From assembly GCA_038501625.1 (NCBI GenBank), contig JAZAYU010000061.1:3832303-3896302 (forward strand): a stretch of DNA of 64,000 nt. The letters run 5' to 3'. Shown here piece by piece: positions 1 to 11,700 of the stretch. The notes under the pieces are model-generated. The model was not told the DNA's origin. It made no database searches and worked only from the letters and a program-made list of their open reading frames with translations. The translations under genes and the position numbers were made by a program. The first letter of the stretch is position 1, and every line of letters starts with the position of its first letter. The stretch is from Corbicula japonica (taxonomy: Eukaryota > Mollusca > Bivalvia > Venerida > Cyrenidae).

Positions 1-580
1 GGTCAAGTTATCTGTGCAAGTGGATCCAGTGTGGGATGCGAGATGTCCAGAAAGGGGTTCGTTTGGGACAGCCCTAGGGCAGTGATAATTTCCAACTTTC
101 TGAACATTAAATATTGCTGCCTGAAATAGTGGTTCAAGCAAACCCACTGAACCCCCTCTGGATGTGCCCCTGGTGCAAGTGAATGACATTATTATGACAA
201 TATGATGACATTATACTGATCTGATGGACATATCTCCTAATTGCATTTCTACATTATGGATATATCAGTATGCATGATATTGAACGGAAATCATATTTTT
301 GCCTTGGACATGGTGTACTAGTGTCATTATAAAAGTAACATGTTAATTATCTTGACATCTTAAATACTTTCAAAAAGAACCAGTTTATTTTTTTAAGCAA
401 GAAGATTGAACACAAATGAATGATTAAATCACCACATCACAATGTATAGATATTGTGAAAATGGTTAATAATATTGCACAAAAACAGATATTCCAAATAA
501 ATTATCACACTTAAAATAAAAGAAGTGAAAAGAATGTAACCGATATAAAAATAAGGAGTTGAATATGTGTCATTTTCCAG
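1..580. other. Intron or intergenic sequence before the giant exon
   Basis: No exon is visible. About 50-180 is a decayed dispersed repeat (GGTTCAAGCAAACCCACTGA) with a relative at 7440-7590 (GGGGTTCAAGCAACCC). The rest is AT-rich. No promoter is recognised. Confidence 0.6.
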
Positions 581-3500
581 CAATTTGGATAAGAGAACCA
601 GAAATTCACACAGAAAACATCATATTGATTGGTGGAAGTGATTACCTTGACCTTAATGTTGAGCATAGATTACTGACTGTAGGAGTGTCTGATCAGTGTA
701 GCAGTAACCTTCACCTTTCTATGGTTGGGTCAAGGTTATATACAGAGTGTTTGGCAAAAAAGCAGAAAGTAGAGATTGCATATGTTGGAAAAAGTACTGT
801 TGACATTGAGATTGTAAAAAGAGTGATATTGATTGAAATGAGAGGGGATGTTCTGCCAGAACCAGAAAAAGATGTTGTTGTTGTGCATGTTGGAGGTTTG
901 CCCCCAGAGATGCAACAGGAAATGAAACACCGGCAAATTATCACAGGAGTCACTGCAACTGATTCGATGATGAGAAAAAGAGTTATTGAAATCGGTGGTC
1001 GAGGTAGAAATAAGTACCAGACCGAGAAACAAATCATCCATGTAGGAATTAATTATGATTGCCAAGGAATTCTAAAGCTTGCTGACCAAAATGAAGGCAG
1101 AAAGGTTTTGCAGTGCATTACAAATGTGACTGATGTTGTCTATAGAACTGCTGATGAGAACATTGTTACTGGTAAGAGAGAAGGTCATGTTGAAAAGGCA
1201 CCAGAAATCATCTATGTGGCAGGGAGAGTACCACAGAAAACGAGAAAAAAATTGTCGAGAGTCATTGATGAAAATCTTGGAAATACAGTAAGGAAAGAAC
1301 TGCTGGCAGGAAGTGGAGACCAGATTTCCACTGAAAAAGTAGTGGATATTGTTGAAGTTAAACCCAAAGAAATTGTTCATGGTCAGGAGATTATAGAAAT
1401 TAAAGAAAAGAAAATAGATAATGTAAATAGCCCTAAGATGGAAAGAATTGAAATAACTGAAAGAAATCAAAATATAAAGCCTGTACCTGATGAAGAAATA
1501 ATTGAGATTAACAGAAGACCATCAATAAAAGCACAGGTAACTCCCCAACAGATTACAGAGATTAATGCTCCTATCCAAGTATCTCAGAACATCCATATTG
1601 TTGAAACTGGTAGGAGTGCAAACACCTACCAAACCTCCAAAGAAATAGGAATTACAGGAGAAGTTCCTCTTAATCAACAGATACTTGGAGAAATATTTGA
1701 AATCAGTGGTGGTGGAAAGGTAGAAACTAACAGTGAAGAAAAGTATGTCACGATAGGTGCTGGATCCGCATGCAAAAGTCTGATGGAAGTCAAACTGATC
1801 AGGTCTGCTTTAACTTGTAACTGTGATGGAAGAAACATAACTATGAATTACATTGGTCAAGGTCCAACAGATATTGATATTTCATATAGAAACTACTACT
1901 TGGAAAGTGATGATTTATTATCTGATATTCAAAATGATGATATTTTGATGTATGTGGGAGGGATACCTGTGGAACTTAAAAATGAAACAGACCAAACGTA
2001 TTACATAAAAGGTGTATCTTCAGAAAGGGAAATTTCACAAACAAGACAGAGAAAAGAACAGGTAATTCACATATCTGGTGGAAATAGAAGTGAAAAAACA
2101 GTTCAGAGACAGACTCTTTTAATTGGAGTAAGTAGAAATTGTGAAGATTTGCTGACAACAAGATTACTCAGTGGAAAAACTATTGTGGAATGTGCTAAGA
2201 TTAAAAGAGAAATTGTCACAGAAATTGGACAAGGTAATGATAGAGAAATTCAATTGCCAACAGACATAATAATCACAGGTGACTCGAACCATGAACAGGT
2301 CATTGAAATTGTAGGACATGCCACTGATAAAGATACAAGAAATTTAGAGGACAGAATAAACGATATTACAACTGAATCATCTACATCATTTGAAAGAAAT
2401 GTTAATTTAAGTCCTGCAGGCACACCTATAGATGTTATATCTGAGTTCATAGAAGAAAGGCTTCTCATGATTGGTGGAACTGATTCAGTATATATTGATG
2501 ATTCATCTCAAGAAATCGGTATTGGTTTCCGGGGAACTGTTTGTAGCAATGCAAAATCCTACAGAATCATGTCACAAGATACAACATTAGTTATAGACTG
2601 TGAGCAGATGTGGTCACCAATAGATATTGTTTACATGGGCCAGTCCCCAACTGATATTTTCCTAACTAAATCCGTGCTTGTTAAAAGTGAAAAACCTAAA
2701 CAAAAGAAGGAAGTTGTTGCATACTTTGGAGGTGGTACCAAAACCATGATGGCTGAAAGAAAAGTGGTTGAAATCATTAGAAATGTTAATCCCACACATA
2801 AAACAGGGATAAGAAAAGTGTTGACATTTGGTGGACAAACATCCAATATTGAAAATGCCAAAGTTGTTGTGGAGATTGGGTTTAGCAAGGAATGCAGTGG
2901 ACTGCTACACAAGGAAGAAGTTTATGGAAGAATTATCATATCTTGTAGAAAAGGCATAGGGATTTTAGGAAAGGGCCCAACAGCTGATCTAAGTCAGCAA
3001 GAAATTGGTATTGCTGAAGAAACACCAACAGAAAAAGTAGATGTACTGGAGAAAACAATTACCATTCAAGGAAATGGAATAGATGAAACTGATGAAAATG
3101 AATTTTTAGTTTTAGGTGGGTCTAAATCAGAATTGAATAATACAAGCTTTGTAGAAGAGCAAAGAAGTATTAATAAGTCAGTAGTTATAGATGTTGAACC
3201 TTTTGTAGTAGAAAATAAAAGAATTAAACAAACTGTTACAATTGATATACAACCTATTGTAATGGAAAAAGAACGAGTTGATTTAGCTGGGAAAAGACAG
3301 ACAGTCATGACAGAAACAACAACAACTACAGAAGTTCCAAAACCTACTATAGGAGCAATAGCTGTTGATACACAAACACAAAAACCAAAGGAACTACAGG
3401 TGGTTGAAAAAATAACTGATAAGATCTACCTTACTGGAGAGGAGCAAATTATACCTGACAAGATTACTCCTACAACTGACACGCCTTCAACAGTCCTTCG

Positions 3501-5765
3501 AGTTGGAGTTCATGAGGGAGAAACTGAAAGTAATGAGATACAGTTAAAAGTTACAGAAGAACATGTGCAGGAACATAAGAGTACAGTTGGTGGCAGAGAC
3601 AACAACTTGTCTTTAGAAAAGATCATTCTAGTCTCTAAGGCAGAGTATGTAAATATCAATCAGGAAAACCAAAGTATTGAACTTGGATTAATGGATCATT
3701 GTGCTGGGAATTTCAGCATTATTTCTGCAAACAGAAATGTGCAAGTTGTTTGCAGAAATACATCAAGTAGCATTGCCTTTCAATATGTAGGCCATGAAGA
3801 GGCTGAATTTGAAGTAAAAACTAGTGCAAGAAGTAAACAGGTGAACACTGCAGATGAAAAGAAAGATGTAGTTCACATAAAGCTTATTGGTTTTCAAAAA
3901 AACTTTAATCAGGAAAATGTTCATGGTTTTAATTCAAGTGACAGCAGTCAGGAAATTATAGTACAAAGTATTGGTGAGACCTTGACTGGTTGGTATATAA
4001 ATGTTGTTGAAATAGGTATAAAGCAAACTTGTAAGTCTGGCAATTTAACAAAATACATAGATGAAAATGGAACACTAGTTTATTGTTCAAGAAGAGCAGA
4101 CATTCTACCAGAACAGAATGGATATGGAAATGCAACAGACATCATACTAGAAAATACAAGATCAGAAGTAAATTTAGCATCTTATAATAGGCCTGCTTCT
4201 GACAAGACAGCAATGTCGGGAGAATATGCTGAAATAAAGAATGGTAAAAGGGATGGAAAGCTGATATTTGGTGTTACTGAAGAAAGGGTTAGGCAAGAAG
4301 CAGATGAAAATGGATTGTACAAAGTAACTAACTTAACTGGTTCAAATACTGACAGATATGAACTGGTAGGAATTGAAGATTCTGATGATGTTTCAACTCA
4401 TAGAAGAGGGGATATTACAATAGAAGAAGCATATGGGAATGATTTATCTGATTTGTTCCAGTCAGACCGTACTGAAGTACCACATGACTTTGGTAGGTTG
4501 AGCCACCTGAATGTTGAACAGAAACAAATGATCAACCTTGACATTGATTCTGACAGAAGTGTCGATATTGATGTGGGAGATAATTGTAAAGGTAAGATTG
4601 AGGCAATCGAATCTGAAGATGGTGTGATTGTCAGATGTTCAATTGGCGGTGAAAGTTTTCAGATTAACTTGGTAGGCTTTGGGAGAATAGATGCTCACAA
4701 AAGATTTGATACTTACCTAGAACAGAATGATGAGGCTAGGTCTAGCAGAACCAGATTCTTGAATGGCAAAGGGAACTTAATAACTGAGAGAGAAATAGTT
4801 GTTCCCGGGAAAGGCGTCATGGCCGGTAAAGATCATATCATTCATGAAGTGTACTATGCTAGTGAGATGATACATGTAGACATTCCTGAAGGGCAGCATA
4901 GAAAGAAAAGATCACCTATTGCTGAAGAAGTTAGTCAGCAATGGAGTAACACACACGGTTCTCAAAGTGATAACCAACCAAAGGTCAACGCAAGGAAAGA
5001 TGTTGGTGAGAAAGTAGATGTGACAAATACAGAAACTGTAGCACAGCCTGAAATGTTCATTGATGGTTTACAAAATGATATGAGTATAAATGGTTTCAAT
5101 AGATACTACTCTTCTTTCTTAAATGGAAAAACACAGAAATTGGTGAAGAATCACCACAACAGATTGAACAAGTATGATATTGATCACACAGATGGGAAAA
5201 ATGTTCTAATACCCAACACCAATAATAAAAAAAGACATGCAGGTCATCATGTTAAGAGGCGAGCCATAGATTACAACGTAGGTCCAAATGCTGTCAGTTC
5301 TACACAGCAGGAATTGCCTTCAGACTTGTACTTTGTACCTTCTGGACAAGAAGAGAAACCCCAGGATTTGTTCTTTAGTTCTTCTGGCTATTTATTGAAA
5401 TTTAAAAATTCAGCTAATATCATTGATCATCATGATAAGAATATAAAAACTGACTGGAATAGACAACTTGCACAGAAAGGCAATGAGTACAAAAGGAGGA
5501 TAAGCTATGAGCAATATAAAAAACAACAAATGTTTGAGCAAAGATCTTTGAGTGCACAGAAAAATGAAAGAAGAAGACCTGGCAGTGTTGTATTACAAAC
5601 TAATGGAATACAGGATGGTAAACATTCTGATTTGAGTGTGGGTGGCTTACATCTTGGGAGAGATTTTGTTCTGGGTACAGCTGGAAGGAGGCAGGGATCT
5701 GCTGATTCGGACATGGAGGTCACCTCCGAGGTATTGTTAGGACATGATGACATTATCAAGGGCAA
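581..5765 (+). CDS. Giant exon with nine two-cysteine modules, function unknown
   Basis: The frame is open from 529 to the TAA at 5767-5769, with 1736 residues counted from a TTG at 559. A likely acceptor (TTTTCCAG ending at 580) starts the exon at 581 in phase 1, so I treat it as an internal exon; no signal peptide follows the first ATG at 565. Apart from Cys4, which precedes the acceptor, nearly all cysteines fall in nine pairs 15-19 residues apart: 47/64, 168/186, 405/420 (with 422), 528/545, 662/681, 779/796, 1048/1065, 1158/1176, 1343/1360. Many N-glycosylation sequons, an RGD at 1283-1285, one SGD at 252 and a furin-type RKKR at 1448-1451 suggest a secreted protein. The C-terminal 280 residues are basic and cysteine-free. 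Three exits are possible: donor at 5766 (phase 2), donor at 5618 (phase 1), or the TAA with AATAAA at 5813. I do not recognise the family. Confidence 0.75.
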
Positions 5766-8700
5766 GTAAATGCTTTTGTTTCTTCATTCATGCAACATGC
5801 ATCCATTGTCTAAATAAATCTTTACTCTCGATACTGCTTTTATCTCATATGCATCAAGAATAGATCCTGATCAGCATGCACATGCAGTCTGATCGGTATC
5901 AACACCATTTGCTTTTTGGTCAGAACCAAACAAGTCTAAAAGCAACCAGTGTCGATCCTGATCAAGGATGTGTAGGCTGATCTGGATCTACAATGGTTGT
6001 TCAGTGTATATTTGCTGTATCTGAAGTAAAAGATTAGTATTGTGCTGTATATAGATGATTGACAGCCACATTTTAGCTATATATTGTTGTCCAATATGTA
6101 AAGACTCCAAGCAACATCAAGATGCACAGTGTGAGGTAAGCAATTTTTGTTTATTTTGTTTATTCAGGATCATAATCCAGGACATTCCTAAGCAAAAGAA
6201 TGAAAGCAAGGTGAGTAATATTTATTTGCATGTAATTTAGAGAATCATGTCTTTGATATCATGTTTCCTCTTCTATTTGGCACAGGTCAGCGTGGTCCAT
6301 GCAGCCCACCATTCTTTAACTCTGTTGCGACAAGATCAGATGAGTGTGTTAGATGTTTCTGCTTTGGACAGACAGTACAGTGCTTCAGCAGCGATCTGCA
6401 AGTATCTAGGGTATGTGATCATAATCATGCAGATTCCATATTCTTTCCATTCATTAAATTTTTGTATGGTTATTCACTGACAGATAAATGATTTGTATGG
6501 TTATTCACTGACAGATAAATGATTTGTATGGTTATTCACTGACAGATAAATGAAAACTTAATTGGAGATCCTGAAAGCTGGAGAGCTGAATTTATTAACT
6601 TTTTACTCCATGGATACCGCTTTTATGCTGTGTATGCTGTTCTGTAACTACATTGTTTGCTTCTTGGTCAGAAATAATCTACTGTATCGAAAAGGAAACA
6701 GTGTAGATCCTGATCAGATTGCATGAATTTGCTGCCTAATCTGTATCTACACTGCTTACACTTACAGTAGGTTATAAGCGATATCCTGTGATGAAAAGTA
6801 ATATTGTTGTTAAAGAAAGGAAACCGGTTTTAGTATTCTATTGAACCCTTTCCTCCATAGACACACCTATATTGCGTGGGCAAACAGTTTAAATCCAGAT
6901 CAGCCAGCACATCTGTGCCATCTGATCAGGATCTAAACCATTTGCTTTTTGATTCATCAGGTTATTTCTGACCAAAATGCGACTTGGTAGATCCAGATCA
7001 GCTGGCACATCCGTGCTGTCTGATCAGGATCTCCACTGATCGCACACGCGTAAAAATGCTTATATATGGAGGAAAGGGTTAACTTCATACAATAAAACAT
7101 GTCCAGTTGTCTGTTTTTTTATCCTGATGCTAATGCCTGTCATGTTTTATTTTCCTGTCACAGATTGCCTTGGTGAACCCACTGCAGTTTACTCGCAGAG
7201 AGTCGGATGAGGAGCTGGTACCTGTAGACCAAACATTTGTCAATTACCGTCCAACTACTGCCGAGTACCAGGTGCGAGACCTGGCCCGAGCTCTACCTCA
7301 AGGTCGCTACTACTGGCAACTACAGAGAGAGTTCCTTGGAGATAGAGTAAGTCTACACATGTTAAGATTTTTACTGCATAACATTAACAGTTTGTAGTCT
7401 ATAATCGTTAACAGAAATTTGATTTAATGGAAGCATTCCTGAAATTTGGTTTGTTAGAGGCTATCTCAGGGTAGTAACATGATAATTTCCTTCTTTCTTG
7501 CCAAAACCTTCATTAAAATAAATATATTGGTCCAAAAAAGGGGTTCAAGCAACCCAAATAAATTCCCTTTGGATCCAACCCTGCTAGTTTTGTTGTTATC
7601 CTTTTCCTGTATAGATACACCTTTATTGCTAGGGCTAACAGTTTAGATCCAGATCAGCCGGCACATCCTTGCCATCTGATCAGGATCTAAACTGTTTGCT
7701 TTTTTATTTATTAGGTTATTTCTGACCAAAATGTGACCAGTGCAGATCCTGATCAGACGGCATGAATGTGCTGGCTGATCTGGATCTACACTGGTCGCAC
7801 ATGCGTAAAAATGCGTATATATATCAAGGAAAGGGTTAAATATAGAATTGCATCTTAAGCTTATTCTTGTTCGAATTTCACTCACTAAATGCTCATACAA
7901 CATATTGTATTTCTTTCAGCTTACAAGTTATGGTGGTGAGATTAAGTACACAATAACTTATGAGATCCAGGGTCGTCCACAGCAAGTCAGTGATGCAGAT
8001 GTTATCATGAGGGTAGGTAGAATTTCCCGCCCCCAACCCCACATAAAACCTTTACTCAATGAATAAAGGTATTTGGCTTGCCGTTCTATAAGTAAGAGCC
8101 AATCAATTTATGCTCAAAGGGTTGTTTTGGATTTTTTTTATAAAATTATTAGGTATCAATTTAGACCATGATAATACTGCTGAGATCAGCAGAATGATCT
8201 TGTGCCCAAGGTTATAAAACTGAGCATGGAAACCAGTCTCAAATCTCAAGCATCTGATTGGCTGAAATGGCAACCAGTCGCCATTTCAGCCAATCAGATG
8301 CTTGAGATTTGAGACTGGTTTCCAAACTCAGCTTTATAACCTTCAGCCTTGATCTAAAGTGAACTAAATTGTGGCATAAGCTATGCTTAGTGCTTTAAAA
8401 AATAAGAATGAAATTGCTTTTATGGTTGAGTGGTTAGTAAGTTTATCTTTTAACCCTTTCCCCATAGATACACCTTTATTGCGAGGGCAAACAGTTTAGA
8501 TCCAGATCAGCCAGCACATCCGTGCTACTTATCAGGATCTAAACTCTTCGCTTCTTTATTTGTTAGGTTGTCTCTGACTAAAATGCAACCAGTGAAGATC
8601 CTGATCAGATGGCACAAATGTGCCAGCTGATCTGGATCTAAACTGGTCGCACATGTGTAAAAATGCATATATATGGAGGAAAGGGTTAAGTAGCTTGTAT

Positions 8701-11700
8701 ATTGCTTTCTTCCTTGAAACACGCCTGAATGATCAATGATTAAAATTCTGTGAGCAACTCTCCTTTAATTGCAGGGAAATGGTATCTCGTTGTACTACAG
8801 AGGCAGGACTATCCCGTCTCCAAATGTTCCCACCTCCATCTCTGTCCCTCTCATTGAGGTAAGTCAAAATTTTCCATGCAAAATAGTAAATTAAATAATG
8901 TTGTTTTCGTTAATCTTCCATTTTAATTACTTATTCCTTTGTCCCTTTATTCAATTGGTTGTTCATGTAACTTCTGAGTAGTTTGACTTTAAATAGAATA
9001 TTAATATAATAATAAATAGTTAAAAAGGAAAACAGCACATGGATTTGTTATAAAATTAATACGCCATGTTTCAACATACTTAGTCTTCATCAGAAAAAAA
9101 ATTAACATAATAAAAAGTTAGAATGGAACATAGTCATGTCAAGCGAAAAAGTGTGCAGTCATTGATGACATTTTCTGAACTAGAAGTACTAGTTACATTA
9201 AAGCGAGTATTTTCAACAGGGTGCTTGGGAGAAAGACGATGGCAGTGCCCGGCGTGGTGACACCCCGGTTGACTCACAGTACGCTAGCAGAGAAGACTTC
9301 ATGATGGTTTTACAAAATGTGGAACATATTTTAATCAGAGGAACCTATGACAGAGTACAGACATCTAGCAGGTAATTATTAGACTATCTGTGGTCTATTT
9401 GCTGTTATTGCTTATGTAAGGGCAGCACCACCATTTTGAGACTTGAAGAAAAATTTCAAATTCAATGTAAGGGCCGTGGCAGTTATAACAAAAGTAGCAT
9501 CCATTTTTGTCACTAATGGTAATTGCATGTTAGAGTTTTATGTTTGGAATCTCTCTTACATTAATTGTTTATTTTAAGTTTTAATGTTATTTCTTTTTAC
9601 TTCAAAAGGCTTATTTTGGGTGACACAAAATTTCATTTAAAAATATTCCTTTGTTAGTTAATCAAATGGATTAAATCAAAAAGCTTGGTTTAAACAACTT
9701 GATTTTTTTCATAATACCCATGTAGACTGGTATTTGAACCATCAGAAATCAAGGATTATTCATCTATTACAAATATAAGCAGGTTTATTTAGAAATTTAA
9801 TGTCACAAAGTGTTGACCCTTATCACTGCATGAATGTGCAGGCTGATCCAGCTCTATGTTGTGCCTAGCTTTCACAGGGTTAAAGTTTCCTTTGATAACT
9901 TTGCCTGCTTTGTTTACAGAATTGGTGGAGTATTTATGACTACTGCAGTAGACTACCCTACAGAGTTTGGTCAGGCATATCTGGTGGAAGAATGCACCTG
10001 TCCCACAGGCTATACAGGTCACTCTTGTCAGGTGAGAAAACCTGTTAATTTCATTATTTATACTGATGCAGCTTATTTGCCGAGTGCCACTGGTGTGGTT
10101 TCAATTCGCCATGCACATCTGTACAGTCTGATCAGGATTACCAGTAGTCAGTTTGAATATTGTTAGGGCTGAAGGTTATAAAACTGAGATTGAAAACCAG
10201 TCTCAAATCTCAAGCATCTGATTGGCTGAAATGGCGACCAGTCGCCATTTCAGCCAATCAGATGCTTGAGATTTGAGACTGGTTTTCATGCTCATTTTTA
10301 TAACCTTGTGCATAGGTAATTTCAGACCAAGAAGTGAACAGTGTAGATAAAGTTCAGACTGCATGGTTCTGCTGACTGATCTGGATCCAGTCTCATTATG
10401 TGATAAAAGACATATTAATAAAGTAAATGTTAAGAATACATTTCAAAACTGTAACATGTTCATCGTAATTCTTATGGTAAATTTTTTTTGTGCTTTGGCC
10501 TCAAGTTTCATTTGTTTCAGTCCCAAGTAGAAAATATATCTCAGTTAAATTGTTTCTCAGTGAAACAGTGCTTTTTCATAGAACTACTTATTTTAGGAAC
10601 AGTTCAGACTTCTTTTTCTAGAGAGATGGTCTTTGTTAACAATTTCGAAAATTTGAAAAAGGTGTTAATGGTAAGATAATTTCCATTTAGAATTGTCCAC
10701 TTACACAGAAAGCACTGTTTCAGACTTTCAGCAACAAGGTTTTGCAGTTTTGCATATTTCTTGCAGTTATGATAATTCATGCATTGTCAAAGTGTATTGT
10801 ATACCCAGAGAATGTTTACATGTTATAAGAGAGGTTGAATGTCCTGGGCCCAAGATCATAAATCTAAAACTGGAGATCAGTCTCAAATCTCAAGCATCTG
10901 ATTGGCTGAAATGGCAACTGGTCACCATTTCAGCCAATCAGATGCTTGAGATTTGAGACTGATCTCCAAACTCAGGTCCTTGCTCCTACAAATTGCATTT
11001 AACCCTTTCCTTGATATATACGTATTTTTACGCATGTGCAACCAGTGTAGATCCAGATCAGCCGGCACATCGGTGCACATTGGTCAGAAATAATGTAATG
11101 AATCAAAAAGCAAACAGTTTAAATCCTGATCAGACGGCATGGATGTGCTGGCTGATCAGGATCTAAACTGTTCGCCCTAGCAATAAAGTTATCTATACAG
11201 GAAAGGGTTAAGTGTGTGCACTTTTCACATGTTAAGAATGAATTGAATCTACAAATACTAGATTTCTCAGTCGGTCTGACTTTACTACTATTTCAGAACT
11301 GTGCACCAGGTTTCACACGGGTCAGAACAGGTGGATATCTGGGTCAGTGTGTGTCATGCAACTGTAATGGTCACTCCAATGACTGTGACCGTGCAACTGG
11401 ACAGTGTTTGGTAAGTACTGGTCAGCGTGTTACAGTCACTCTAATGACTGTAATGGTTAGTAGAGGAAAACTGTTTGTAGTGGACACTGAAACATGTTTA
11501 TCATTTGCATTTCAGAATCACAGCTTGTAATTCTCAATGCAGTGTGATCCAACATGCATAAAGTGATCTTGGATCTATTTGGCAGAAATTTACATGAATA
11601 CACTAATGAAAACATTATGCTTACAGACATTATTCTGCATTTCTTATATTTGTAATAATAAAAGTGGAGCACTTTTCAATGTTGCATGCTGTTACCATTG

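Noticed and set aside
565..580. ATG at 565 as the true start of the giant protein
   Set aside because: No signal peptide follows despite secreted features, and a TTTTCCAG acceptor lies 12-15 bases downstream.
711..5765. Antisense ORFs opposite the giant exon
   Set aside because: They are short, hydrophobic and explained by the base composition of the sense ORF.
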